Assembly (NCBI GenBank): GCA_035570495.1
Contig: DATMLO010000127.1
Location: 1-64,000 of the forward strand
Direction of reading: 5' to 3'
Source: DATARH01 sp035570495
GTDB taxonomy: Bacteria; Pseudomonadota; Alphaproteobacteria; ATCC43930; CGMCC-115725
DNA length: 64,000 nucleotides
A model generated the notes under the pieces. The model did not search any database, was not told the DNA's origin, and saw only the letters and a program-made list of their open reading frames with translations. The position numbers and the translations under genes were made by a program. The stretch's first letter is position 1. Every line of letters starts with the position of its first letter. Of the stretch, positions 50,953 to 59,623 are shown piece by piece.

Positions 50953-52482
50953 TCAAGCGAGCGCCCCGATCGGGGCCGGCGAGGGCTCGATTAAATCGCT
51001 GTCATCCGCAAGGGGGCAGAGGTCGGCTACCCGCCGCTCAGTGACCGGCACCGTCCCGTCGGCGATATCGAAATACAGATTTCGCAGCGCATCGGCGGCC
51101 AGCTCGGGGGTCATCCGCGGCGGCAGATTGAGGCATTTGCACGATTCCTTGACCTGGTCGCAAATAAACTTCGGCTGGTAATAGGCAAGGCCGAACGGCG
51201 CCAATTGTTCGATGACGTAGTCGATCACCTCTTCAGAAAACGCCAGCGAGCGGGACGCCGCCGCGCTAGCGAAAATCTGGCGATATTCTTCGGGCTCGGG
51301 CGCGTCGAGCTTGAGCTTGTATTGGATGCGCCGCAGGAATGCCGGGTCGATCAGGTCGGCCGGTTTGAGGTTGGTCGAGAACACCAGCAGGACGTCGAAC
51401 GGAAGAGAGAAACTGGCGCCGGTGCTGAGCTTCAGGTAGTCGACGCGGCTCTCCATCGGCACGATCCACCGGTTGAGCAGCTCGTCCGGCCGGAATTGCT
51501 GCCGGCCGAAATCGTCGATCAGAAACATCCCGTTGAACGCCTTGACGTGCAGCGGCGCGTCGTAGACGCCGTTGTTCGGCCCGCGCGGCAGGTCGAGCAT
51601 GTCGAGGGTGAATTCGCCGCCCGCAACGACGACAGGCCGGCGGCACGGCACCCAGCGCTGGTCGAAGGTCTCGACGTAAAGGCTGCTGCCAAGCTCGGTG
51701 TTGATCGTCTCGGTCACCACCGGCTGGTGCAGGCTCTGATCGAAGACTTTCATGATTTTGCCGCCGACTTCGACCGCGTACGGGATGTAGACGACATCCT
51801 TGAACATCTGGCCGATACGCGTCGCGAGCGTGGTCTTGCCGTTGCCCGGCGGTCCGAAGAGCAGGATGCTGCGGCCCGAACGGACAGCGGGCAGCAACCG
51901 GCGAATATATTCCTCGGAGATGACGAGGCCCCCGAAGCCCTGGCGCAAAGCGTCGACATCGAGCGCTTCGTTGGATATCCGCTGCTGCTCGATTTGATGC
52001 TGGAAGGCCTGCAGCGTCACGGGCGCCGGACCGACATACTCATTCTCTTCTTCGGCTTCCCTCGCCGCGGCACGGCCCTGCTCACTCAACCCGTAACGCA
52101 GCAGAAGCCCGACCCCAGCCGACCCGCTGCCCAGCGCCTGGACCAGCCGCTGCTTGACCAGCTCGCTCACGAGCTGGTCGACCAGACGGCGATGCAGCTT
52201 GAGGTGGTTGGCGATCTGCACGGCGGTTTCGGCGCGCTCGCGCAGCATCAGCTTGAGCACCAAGCCGAGAAGCATCGTTTCGTGGATGCCGGTCTCTTCG
52301 AGCGAAGACGGCACCGGCGGGGTGCCTTCGATGGCCGCGGAGAGCTGCTCCTCGCTCAGCAGATCGAGCGCGACAAGGTTGTCGCGCAGCCGCCCGCCGT
52401 AAGCCTGTTGCCGCTGCAAAGCAAACTCGATGTCGGCCGCGGTAACCAGCCCGCGGGCGACCAGCATTTCCCCTAAACGCAT
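50953..52482 (-). CDS. AAA ATPase with N-terminal MshEN-like domain
   Basis: 509-residue protein. Residues 1-50 (LGEMLVARGLVTAADIEFALQRQQ and GRLRDNLVALDLLSEEQL) form an MshEN/GspE N-terminal-like domain, a fold that binds cyclic-di-GMP in MshE. The AAA core has Walker A GPPGNGKTT (210-218), Walker B MFLIDDFGRQQF (319-330), sensor FSTNLKPADLID and an Arg-finger-like FLRRIQYKL. No secretion-system genes are near. A PAS-GGDEF cyclase occurs later in the window but is not linked. Probable role is a regulatory or chaperone ATPase; not identifiable further. Confidence 0.85.
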   Translation of the reverse strand: MRLGEMLVARGLVTAADIEFALQRQQAYGGRLRDNLVALDLLSEEQLSAAIEGTPPVPSSLEETGIHETMLLGLVLKLMLRERAETAVQIANHLKLHRRLVDQLVSELVKQRLVQALGSGSAGVGLLLRYGLSEQGRAAAREAEEENEYVGPAPVTLQAFQHQIEQQRISNEALDVDALRQGFGGLVISEEYIRRLLPAVRSGRSILLFGPPGNGKTTLATRIGQMFKDVVYIPYAVEVGGKIMKVFDQSLHQPVVTETINTELGSSLYVETFDQRWVPCRRPVVVAGGEFTLDMLDLPRGPNNGVYDAPLHVKAFNGMFLIDDFGRQQFRPDELLNRWIVPMESRVDYLKLSTGASFSLPFDVLLVFSTNLKPADLIDPAFLRRIQYKLKLDAPEPEEYRQIFASAAASRSLAFSEEVIDYVIEQLAPFGLAYYQPKFICDQVKESCKCLNLPPRMTPELAADALRNLYFDIADGTVPVTERRVADLCPLADDSDLIEPSPAPIGALA

Positions 52483-52569
52483 GTCACCATTCCCCGTTTA
52501 CGCGCACGACGTTAGCGGGAGAATCGTTTATTTCTCGTGTATTACCGCGTGATCGCCCGCCTGATATCG

Positions 52570-55104
52570 CTACTCGTGACGCAGCTCGCGCGCGGCGGGC
52601 GCGCCGAGAATCCGCCAGGTTCCGGCAAAGCCGAGCGCCATCGTCAGCACCACCGCCGCGGCGAGCACGATGACGAGCGGCCCGGGCACGAAACTCCAAT
52701 CGGAACGCAGCGGCCCGGTCACCAGCAGATAGGCGATCGCCGTACCCAGCGCGGCGGCGATCACCGCGCCGACGAGGCCCATCAAGCCGTACTCGACAAG
52801 AAACGCCGCAGCGACGGTGCGTCTCGTCGCGCCGAGCACCTTCAGCACCACGGCGTCGTAAACGCGGCGGCGGTAATCGGCGGCGATCGCGCCACCCAGC
52901 ACCAGGGCGCCGGCGACGAGCGTCACCAGCGCCGCGAGGCGGATCGCCGCGCCGATCGCGACGACGATCTTTTCCAACGCGTCGAGCGCCTCGCGCACCG
53001 GGATCGCCGAGACATTGGGGTCGGCGGCGACGACCTGGCCGACCAGTTGTTCTTCCCTATTCTCGGGCAACCACGCCGCCGCGAGCACCGTATGCGGCGC
53101 GGCCTCCAAGGTGCCCGGCGCGAAAACGATGGCGAAATTGATGCCGAGCCGCGTCCAGTCGATACTGCGCAGATTGGCGATGGTCGCGGTGACCTCGCGG
53201 CCGAGCACATTGACGGTCAGCGTATCGCCGACCTTGAGCCCCATGCCATGCGCCAGGCCGGCGTCGAACGAGATCAGCGGCGGCCCGTGGTAATCGGCCG
53301 GCCACCAATTTCCGGCGGCAACCTCCGAGCCTTTCGGCACGGCGGCTGAATAGGTGAGTCCACGATCGCTGTTGAGCGCCCAGCGCGCATCGGGCGCCAC
53401 CGCCGCGTTCTCGACCGGCACGCCGTTGAGCTTGGTGATGCGGCCGCGCAGCATCGGCACCTCTTCGACCCTCGTATCGGGGATCGCGCGCACCATGCCC
53501 TCGAAGCCGGCGAGCTGGGCCGGCTGGATGTCGAGAAAGAAATAGGCCGGTGCGCCCTCGGCGATGCTGCCTTCGATCTCGGCGGAAAGGCTCGCCTGGA
53601 CCAGCGCCACCGCGACCAGCACGGTGAGGCCAATGCCAAGCGACAGCACGACGCGCGCGGTCGGCGCTCCCGGTCGATGCAGATTGGCCAGCGCCAGACG
53701 CAGCACGAAACGACGTGGCCGGCCAATGCGGCGCGCGGCGGTGACGATCGCCTCACCGGCGAGGCGGAAGACGGCAAAGGAAAGAATCGCGCCGGCGACG
53801 TACCACAGCGCGATGGCGCGGTCGGTCGCGGTGACGGTCAACAGCGACGCGAGCATCAACCCGGCGATGCCGGTTCCGAGGATCGCGGCGAGCGGCAGGC
53901 GGCGGCGCGACGGCGCGATCACGTCGCGCAGCAGCTGGCCGGGCGCGACCCGTCCCGCGCCCGCGAGCGGCAGCAGCGCGAACATCACCACCGCGAGCGC
54001 GCCATCGGCCGCGGCGATGGCGAGCGGCAACGGGTGCACGCCGACCCGGAGCGGGACGGGCAGCAGCTTTGCGATAAACGGCGCGACGGCGACCGGCAGC
54101 AGCGCGCCGAGGACGAGGCCCACCACGATGCCGCCGAGCGCGAGGATACCGATCTGCGTGGCGTAAGCCGCGAAGACGAGGCGGTTCGAGGCCCCCAAGG
54201 ATTTGAGAACCGCGATCGTCGCGGTCTTGGCGCTGACAAAATACGACACCGCGCTGGCAATGCCGATCCCACCGACGAGCAGCGCGGTGATCCCGACCAG
54301 ACCGAGAAACAGCGCGATGCGATCGATAAAGCGCTGCAGGGCGGGGCTCGCCTCGCCGGCGGTACGCACCTGCCAGCCGGAATCGGGGAATTTGTCGCGC
54401 GCCTGCCTCACCCAGGCGGCGGGGTCGCTGCCGGGCGAGAGCTTTACGCGGTAATCGTAATTGACGAGCGCGCCGGGCTGCAGCAGCCCGGTTGACGGCA
54501 GCGCCGCCATCGACACGGTCACCCCCGGCCCGAATGCCAGGCCAGAGAGCGCGGCGTCAGGCGCTCGCTGCATCGTCGCGCGCAGCTCGAGGGTGGCGGC
54601 GCCGATCTTGAATTTGTCGCCGATCTTGAGGCCAAGCCGTTCGGCGGCCGCGGGCGCGACGACCGCGCCGTAGACGCCGTCACGTGCCGCGAGCACGCCG
54701 GCCAGCGGTTGCGGCGGACCCAGCTGCACGGCGCCGTAGAGCGGGTACGCGCCGTCGACCGCCTTCAGCTCGATGAGCGTGTGGCGCGCGCCGCCAGGCA
54801 ACGCTGACTCTGAGGATACGGCCATCGATTGCAGCAAGGCGATTTCCGACACCTGGCCGCTTTGGTCGAGAAATTCGCGCTCGGCCGCGCTCGCCTCGCG
54901 ATGTACGAGCCGTGCCGACGCGTCGCCACCAAACAGCACGCGGGCATCGTTATGGATCGCCACGCCGACCGCTGCGCCCAGCGAGCCGATCCCGGCGATC
55001 GCGCCGACCCCGAGCACCAGGCAGGCGAGAAAGACGCGGAAGCCTCGCACCCCACCGCGCAACTCGCGCAGGGCGAGGGTGAATGGGTAGCGCCAGTGGC
55101 TCAC
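52570..55104 (-). CDS. FtsX/MacB-like ABC transporter permease, YbbP-like
   Basis: 844-residue membrane protein with two FtsX repeats. Hydrophobic segments are FRVFLACLVLGVGAIAGIGSL near the start, then two later clusters (for example GLVGITALLVGGIGIASAVSYFVSA and YGLMGLVGAVIAAALGTAIAYLLV). Large periplasmic MacB-like domains lie between. It pairs with the ATPase at 55112 and matches the YbbA/YbbP pair next to TesA. GTG 55104 is chosen: the GAGGGTGAGGGG of the palindromic repeat serves as its ribosome site, and the frame before it is only repeat sequence. Confidence 0.92.
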   Translation of the reverse strand: MSHWRYPFTLALRELRGGVRGFRVFLACLVLGVGAIAGIGSLGAAVGVAIHNDARVLFGGDASARLVHREASAAEREFLDQSGQVSEIALLQSMAVSSESALPGGARHTLIELKAVDGAYPLYGAVQLGPPQPLAGVLAARDGVYGAVVAPAAAERLGLKIGDKFKIGAATLELRATMQRAPDAALSGLAFGPGVTVSMAALPSTGLLQPGALVNYDYRVKLSPGSDPAAWVRQARDKFPDSGWQVRTAGEASPALQRFIDRIALFLGLVGITALLVGGIGIASAVSYFVSAKTATIAVLKSLGASNRLVFAAYATQIGILALGGIVVGLVLGALLPVAVAPFIAKLLPVPLRVGVHPLPLAIAAADGALAVVMFALLPLAGAGRVAPGQLLRDVIAPSRRRLPLAAILGTGIAGLMLASLLTVTATDRAIALWYVAGAILSFAVFRLAGEAIVTAARRIGRPRRFVLRLALANLHRPGAPTARVVLSLGIGLTVLVAVALVQASLSAEIEGSIAEGAPAYFFLDIQPAQLAGFEGMVRAIPDTRVEEVPMLRGRITKLNGVPVENAAVAPDARWALNSDRGLTYSAAVPKGSEVAAGNWWPADYHGPPLISFDAGLAHGMGLKVGDTLTVNVLGREVTATIANLRSIDWTRLGINFAIVFAPGTLEAAPHTVLAAAWLPENREEQLVGQVVAADPNVSAIPVREALDALEKIVVAIGAAIRLAALVTLVAGALVLGGAIAADYRRRVYDAVVLKVLGATRRTVAAAFLVEYGLMGLVGAVIAAALGTAIAYLLVTGPLRSDWSFVPGPLVIVLAAAVVLTMALGFAGTWRILGAPAARELRHE

Positions 55105-55107
55105 CAG

Positions 55108-55171
55108 CCCCTCACCCTCCCATCGCGGCGCGATGGGCCCCTCCCTCTCCCCGCTTTGGCGGGGCGAGGGG
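55108..55171. repeat. Palindromic repeat element at the ATPase/permease junction
   Basis: 64-bp element: CCCTCACCCTCCCATCGC, a GCGATGGG inverted part, then CCCCTCCCTCTCCCC and a GGCGGGGCGAGGGG arm. A nearly identical copy is at 60037-60100. It encodes the last residues of the ATPase (NPLAPPKRGEGGAHRAAMGG) on the minus strand and supplies the permease ribosome site. Confidence 0.8.
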
Positions 55172-55870
55172 ATTTCGAATGTCCTCGACGATGCGGCCAT
55201 CGCTCATGTGCAGCTGGCGCGCGCAGCGGTCGGCGAGCCGGATGTCGTGCGTGATCAAGAGGAGGCTCGTGCCCTGGCGCGCGTGCTGGGCGAAGAGGCA
55301 ATCGATGACCACCTCGCCGGTCGCCGCATCGAGATTGCCGGTCGGCTCATCGGCGAGGATCAATCGCGGCGCGGCGACAAAGGCGCGGGCGATCGCGACG
55401 CGCTGCTGCTCGCCGCCGGAAAGCTGCGCCGGATAATGGGTGAGGCGCCGGTCGAGCCCGACCCGGCCGAGCGCCGCTTCGGCTTGCGCGAGGGCATCGC
55501 CGGCGCCGGCCAATTCGAGCGGGATCGCGACATTTTCGAGCGCGGTCATCGTCGGGATCAGGTGAAACGCCTGAAAGACGATGCCGACATGGGCGCGCCG
55601 CAAGCGCGCGAGCCCGTCTTCATCGAGCGCCGCAAGATCGCTGCCGGCAACGGCGACACGGCCGCTCGAGGGCCGCTCGAGCCCGGCGGCGACCATCATC
55701 AGCGTCGATGTCCCCGAGCCCGAGGGCCCGAGCAGCGCCACGGTCTCGCCCGCGGCGATCTCAAGCGAAACCCCGCGCAAAATGTTGACGGGGCCGGCCG
55801 CGCTCCCCAGTGTTAAATGGACATCCTCTAGAACCACGAGCGGGCTCTCGGAATGGGGCGAGACGGTCAT
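55112..55870 (-). CDS. ABC transporter ATP-binding protein, YbbA/LolD-like, Walker A lysine replaced
   Basis: 252-residue ATPase partner of the YbbP-like permease. The P-loop reads GPSGSGTST (48-56): Thr54, codon ACA at 55709-55711, stands where the invariant Lys should be. All else looks normal: GIVFQAFHLIPTMTALENV (Q-loop), LSGGEQQRVAIARAF (signature), LILADEPTGNLD (Walker B with Asp and Glu) and LLITHDIRLA (H-loop). Without Lys, ATP binding is normally lost, so the protein may be inactive, regulatory or misread. Its C-terminal 20 residues derive from the repeat element. Confidence 0.9.
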   Translation of the reverse strand: MTVSPHSESPLVVLEDVHLTLGSAAGPVNILRGVSLEIAAGETVALLGPSGSGTSTLMMVAAGLERPSSGRVAVAGSDLAALDEDGLARLRRAHVGIVFQAFHLIPTMTALENVAIPLELAGAGDALAQAEAALGRVGLDRRLTHYPAQLSGGEQQRVAIARAFVAAPRLILADEPTGNLDAATGEVVIDCLFAQHARQGTSLLLITHDIRLADRCARQLHMSDGRIVEDIRNPLAPPKRGEGGAHRAAMGG

Positions 55871-55950
55871 TTCGAGTCAAACCGGAGAGCCGCGCAAAAG
55901 CTCCGTCGATATGGGGTCTTTTCCCCTCTCGCCAAGTTGCGACGTAATTT

Positions 55951-55999
55951 CTCTCCCCCTCCGCCCCCGGGGGTGGAGGGGGCCGGGGTGAGGCGGGGG
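55951..55999. repeat. GC-rich palindromic repeat
   Basis: CTCTCCCCCTCC, GCCCCCGGGGGT centre and GGAGGGGG arm, followed by CCGGGGTGAGGCGGGGG. It is the left of two elements in the 222-bp gap between the divergent ATPase and TesA-like genes. A related family member is at 16106. Confidence 0.65.
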
Positions 56000-56021
56000 A
56001 TTTCAGAGACGTCCGAGCATT

Positions 56022-56084
56022 CCCACCTCACCCGGCCGTCGCTGCGCGCCGGCTTCCCTCTCCCCCCAATGGGCGGAGAGGGAT
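56022..56084. repeat. Palindromic repeat element upstream of the TesA-like gene
   Basis: CCTCACCCGGCCGTCGC, an inverted GCGCGCCGGC part, TTCCCTCTCCCC and a GGGCGGAGAGGGA arm. Same layout as 55108 and 60037. Its GGAGAGGG lies 9 bases before the TesA-like ATG and appears to be that gene's ribosome site. Confidence 0.7.
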
Positions 56085-56092
56085 TAGTTTTG

Positions 56093-56716
56093 ATGGCCAT
56101 CCTTGCCTTAGCACTGCTGCTCATTCCGATGTCCGCCTCAGCCGGAACCCCCGAAGTGCTTGCCTTTGGCGACAGCCTGACCGCCGGGCTCGGCCTGCCG
56201 GCGAACGAGGCGTTTCCCGCCCAGCTGCAGGCGCGGCTCAAGCGCGAGGGGATCGATGCCACGGTCGTGAATGCCGGTGTGTCGGGCGACACGACGACCG
56301 ACGGTCTCGCGCGGCTCGATTGGGCGCTCGCCGACAAGCCGGGTTATGTGATCCTGGCGCTCGGCGCCAACGACATGCTGCGCGGGATCGACCCGAAGAT
56401 CGTCCGCGCCAATCTCGACAAGATGATCGACAAGATCACCGCGTCGGGCGCCAAGATATTGCTGCTCGGCATGCGGTCGTCGCCAGATTGGGGCCCGCAA
56501 TACGAGCGCGACTTCGATGCGATCTATCCCGATCTGGCGAAGGCGCACGGTGTGCCGCTCTATCCCTTTTTCCTGGAGGGCGTGGCGATGGACCCAGCAT
56601 TGAACCAGCCCGACGGGCTGCACCCGAATGAGCGCGGCGTCGCGATCGTGGTCGATCATGTCGCGCCGCTGGTGGCGAAGATGATCGGCAGCGCCGGCGC
56701 GGAGGGCAAATCATGA
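56093..56716 (+). CDS. tesA: TesA-like SGNH-hydrolase (arylesterase / lysophospholipase L1)
   Basis: 207-residue periplasmic esterase. A Sec signal (MAILALALLLIPMSASA) leads to block I VLAFGDSLTAGLGL (nucleophile Ser), block II NAGVSGDTTTDGL (Gly), block III LALGANDMLRGI (Asn) and block V QPDGLHPNERG (Asp, His). E. coli TesA hydrolyses acyl-CoA, lysophospholipids and aryl esters. The divergent ATPase/permease pair is the same arrangement as tesA-ybbA-ybbP in E. coli. It is coupled to the FIST gene by ATGA. Ribosome site from the adjacent repeat. Confidence 0.92.
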   Translation: MAILALALLLIPMSASAGTPEVLAFGDSLTAGLGLPANEAFPAQLQARLKREGIDATVVNAGVSGDTTTDGLARLDWALADKPGYVILALGANDMLRGIDPKIVRANLDKMIDKITASGAKILLLGMRSSPDWGPQYERDFDAIYPDLAKAHGVPLYPFFLEGVAMDPALNQPDGLHPNERGVAIVVDHVAPLVAKMIGSAGAEGKS

Positions 56717-57846
56717 GCGCCGGGTTTACCGCGGCCTTTGCCGCCGGCGACCCCGCGACGCTCGGCGCGCGGCTGGTCGCCCAGCTGCCACGCGAGGCGG
56801 AAGCGACGCTCGGCATCCTTTATGTCAGCGAGCCGGCGGCGCCAGTGCTGCCACGGCTGGTCGACGAGCTCGCCGCCGGCACCGGCATCGAGCATTGGAC
56901 GGGCGGGGTCGGCCTCGGCGTCTGCGCCTCCGGCGAGGAGGTCTACGACCAGCCGGCCGCCGCGGTGTTGACGGCCGCGGTGCCCGAGGACTCGTTCCGC
57001 ATTTTCGCCTCGACCGGCGACCCGGCCGCCGATCTGCCGCGCCGCCACGGCACGTGGATCGACGCGACGCAGCCGATCCTGGCGCTCGTCCATGCCGACC
57101 CGCGCTGCCCCGATCTCTTACGCGCAACGATCGACGCGGGCGCCGCGACCGGCGCGTTTCTCGTCGGCGGGCTGGTCTCGCACCGCACCGGCGCGACGCT
57201 GGTGGCGCGGACGGCCGGAAGCAACGAAGCGGGCACTGGCGCCGGCGGGATGGCCGGGCTGATGCTCGCGCCGGGGGTCGGCGTGGCGACGGCGCTGTCG
57301 CAGGGCTGCATGCCGATCGGCCCGGTGCGGCGCATCGACGAGGCGCGCGACAATGTCGTGATGGTCATCGACGGCCGCCCGGCGCTCGACGTGTTCAAGG
57401 AGGATATCGGCCCGCAGCTCACACAGGATTTGCGCCGGGTCGGCGGCATCATCTTCGCCGGGCTGCCGGTCACCGGCTCGGATACCGGCGATTATCTGGT
57501 AAGGAACCTGATGGCGATCGACCCGGGCCAGGGCTGGATCGTGCTCGGCGCGGAAGTGTCGCCGGGCGACCCGATCGTGTTCTGCCGCCGCGACCCCGAA
57601 AGCGCCAAGCAGGACCTCACCCGGATGGTCAAGCAGCTTGCCGGCCGGCTGAGCGGGCCGCCCAAGGCTGGGGTCTATGTGAGCTGCGTCGCGCGCGGCG
57701 TCTCGCTGTTCGGCGAGGAGGGGATCGAGACGACCGTGATCCGCGAGACGCTCGGCGACTTCCCGCTGGTCGGGTTTTTCGCCAATGGCGAAATCTCGCG
57801 CGACCGACTCTACGGCCATACCGGGATTTTGACGCTGTTTACGTGA
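56713..57846 (+). CDS. FIST N- and C-domain protein
   Basis: 377-residue cytoplasmic protein with the paired FIST domains, predicted small-ligand sensors. The N-terminal part has LGILYVSEPAAPVLPRLVDELAAG, EHWTGGVGLGVCASGEE and FLVGGLVSHR. The FIST-C part includes VFKEDIGPQLTQDL, DYLVRNLMAIDPGQGWIVLGAEVSPGD and the C-terminal CVARGVSLFG plus DFPLVGFFANGEI, the most diagnostic segment. No signalling output domain is fused. It is coupled by ATGA to tesA. It is followed by a palindromic repeat. Confidence 0.93.
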   Translation: MSAGFTAAFAAGDPATLGARLVAQLPREAEATLGILYVSEPAAPVLPRLVDELAAGTGIEHWTGGVGLGVCASGEEVYDQPAAAVLTAAVPEDSFRIFASTGDPAADLPRRHGTWIDATQPILALVHADPRCPDLLRATIDAGAATGAFLVGGLVSHRTGATLVARTAGSNEAGTGAGGMAGLMLAPGVGVATALSQGCMPIGPVRRIDEARDNVVMVIDGRPALDVFKEDIGPQLTQDLRRVGGIIFAGLPVTGSDTGDYLVRNLMAIDPGQGWIVLGAEVSPGDPIVFCRRDPESAKQDLTRMVKQLAGRLSGPPKAGVYVSCVARGVSLFGEEGIETTVIRETLGDFPLVGFFANGEISRDRLYGHTGILTLFT

Positions 57847-57853
57847 TCCAGCC

Positions 57854-57948
57854 GTCATTGCGAGGAGCACAGCGACGAAGCAATCTCTTCCCGGCTTGGC
57901 CCTCTATTGCGGGAGATTGCCGCGGCGCCTCCGGCGCCTCGCAATGAC
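57854..57948. repeat. Long inverted repeat element (GTCATTGCGAGG family)
   Basis: GTCATTGCGAGG (57854-57865) and CCTCGCAATGAC (57937-57948) are perfect 12-bp inverted arms around a 71-bp centre with AGCAATCTCTTCC and GGGAGATTGC as secondary arms. This is the widespread alphaproteobacterial CGTCATTGCGAGG-type repeat. It fills the gap between the FIST and RNA ligase-like genes and ends 12 bases before the next ATG. Confidence 0.8.
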
Positions 57949-57960
57949 ACGAGACGAAGA

Positions 57961-58497
57961 ATGCTGCGGCTGTTTGTCGGGATCGAGTTTTCGCCGGAAT
58001 TGCGGCTGCGGCTGTCGCTCTTACAAAGCGGCGTCACCGGCGCGAAATGGGTCGACCCGGGCAATTTCCATTTGACGCTCAGATTTATCGGCGAGGTCGA
58101 CGAGGGCATCGCGGCCGATGTCGACGAGGCGCTGCTGCGGCTGAAGGCGCGGCCGTTTTCGCTGCAGCTCGCAGGGGTCGGCACGTTTGGTGGCGACAAG
58201 CCCCGGCAGCTCTGGGTAGGGGTCGAGCGCGAGCCGGCGCTCGGCGCGCTGCAGAGCAAGATCGAGCAGGCGCTGATGCGCGCCGGCCTGCCGCCCGAGC
58301 CGCGCAAATTCACGCCGCACGTCACGCTCGCCCGGCTGTGGCAGCCAAAGCGCGGCGACATTCAGCAATTCCTCGCGAGCCACGCGCAATTTCGCGCCGA
58401 GCCGCTCAAGGTCGAGCGCTTCAGCCTGATCGCGAGCTACCCAACGAAGGCAGGGTCGGTCTACGAAGACCAGGCCGATTATCCGCTGACAGGCTAG
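57961..58497 (+). CDS. thpR: RNA 2',3'-cyclic phosphodiesterase / 2'-5' RNA ligase family
   Basis: 178-residue member of the 2H phosphoesterase superfamily. The two catalytic HxT/S motifs are visible as FHLTLRFIGEV (about 31) and PHVTLARLW (about 120). The N-terminal RLFVGIEFSPELR and the C-terminal KVERFSLIASYPTKAGSVYE fit ThpR. It opens 2',3'-cyclic phosphate RNA ends or ligates 2'-5' bonds in vitro. ATG 57961 is used; the upstream in-frame part lies in the repeat. The 3' end overlaps the convergent cyclase gene by 4 bases. Confidence 0.92.
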   Translation: MLRLFVGIEFSPELRLRLSLLQSGVTGAKWVDPGNFHLTLRFIGEVDEGIAADVDEALLRLKARPFSLQLAGVGTFGGDKPRQLWVGVEREPALGALQSKIEQALMRAGLPPEPRKFTPHVTLARLWQPKRGDIQQFLASHAQFRAEPLKVERFSLIASYPTKAGSVYEDQADYPLTG

Positions 58498-59423
58498 GCC
58501 GCGCCGGCGCCGACGGCCAGTTCCGTCGTCGAATCTTCCGACTCGGGAGCGAGCGTCACGATGCGGTTCCGGCCGGTGGCTTTGGCCGTGTAAAGCGCGC
58601 GGTCGGCGCGCTGGGTCAACGTCTCGGATGTCTCGGCATGCGCGAGAGACGTCAGCCCGGCGCTGCAGGTCACGGTGATGATGCGGTCGCCGACGGTGAC
58701 GCGTGCCCGCTCGCGAATGCTGTCGCAGACGCGCCCCATGATCGTCACCGCATCCTTGAGACACGCGCCGGGCAGCAGGACGACGAATTCCTCGCCACCA
58801 ATCCGCGCGACATGATCGTAGGCCCGCAACGCATGCTCGATGGCGCGCGCGACGGCGACCAGCACGCGATCGCCGACCGGGTGACCCCAGCTGTCGTTGA
58901 CCGCCTTGAAATGGTCGATATCGAGCATCGCCAGCGACAGTGGATGACCGGAGCGGCGCGCGCGGGGCATCTCACGGATCAACGTCTGCTCGAAAAACCG
59001 CCGGTTGCCGAGCTTGGTCAGCGGATCAGCGAAAGCCAGCTCCTTGAGATAATCCTCATGCCCGACCTCGAGCGTGATATCGCGCTCGATCGCGGCAAAA
59101 CGCCGGATCTCGCCCTCCTGCGGCAGGGGGACGATGTTCATATCGATCCACACCTGCTGACCGTCGCGGCCGTAATTGAGGATGCGGCGGCGTATCGCCT
59201 CGCCTTTGTGCACCGCCTTGCTGATTTCCTGGATTATCCCGAGGCTGGTGCCGGGGCCCTGGAGCATGCGCGGCGACCGCCCGATCACCTCTTCCTTGGC
59301 ATAGCCGAAGATCCGCTCGAACGCCTCGTTGGCGTAGATGATCTTGAAGCCGCCGTCCCGGTTGGGATCGAGCTCGGCGACGATGATCGCGTCGTTGGCC
59401 TGGTTGACGATGCGCTCAAACAC
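58494..59423 (-). CDS. PAS-GGDEF diguanylate cyclase
   Basis: 309-residue cytoplasmic signalling enzyme. The PAS domain (1-120) is of the LOV-like branch: GRSPRMLQGPGTS (48-60) stands where LOV photoreceptors have GRNCRFLQG, but the photoactive Cys is Pro51. The GGDEF domain has DPLTKLGNRRFF, AMLDIDHFKAVNDSWGH and the active GGEEF (209-213). The inhibitory I-site RAYD (200-203) lies five residues before it. So it should make c-di-GMP with product inhibition, controlled by a non-photochemical PAS. GTG start behind GGGGAG. Confidence 0.94.
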   Translation of the reverse strand: MFERIVNQANDAIIVAELDPNRDGGFKIIYANEAFERIFGYAKEEVIGRSPRMLQGPGTSLGIIQEISKAVHKGEAIRRRILNYGRDGQQVWIDMNIVPLPQEGEIRRFAAIERDITLEVGHEDYLKELAFADPLTKLGNRRFFEQTLIREMPRARRSGHPLSLAMLDIDHFKAVNDSWGHPVGDRVLVAVARAIEHALRAYDHVARIGGEEFVVLLPGACLKDAVTIMGRVCDSIRERARVTVGDRIITVTCSAGLTSLAHAETSETLTQRADRALYTAKATGRNRIVTLAPESEDSTTELAVGAGAA

Positions 59424-59623
59424 CTAAATCACGCTCCCCTGCGGCGCTGTAGCAACTCGTGGCAACCAGGACGCCGGCCCCTCGGCCGACACCGCTGACG
59501 CGGCGCAACAAACGCTGCGCGCGAACACAGAGGTCGCCGATTTTAGTTGAGTAATGGTTGACGACGCGGCGCGTGGCCGAAACGATGCCGCCCACGCTCG
59601 CTGCTTTCTGGAGGTGTCCGGTC

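Noticed and set aside
52484..52699. 71-codon minus-strand frame between the AAA ATPase and the permease
   Set aside because: It overlaps the permease gene in another frame, is Arg-rich and has no ribosome site.
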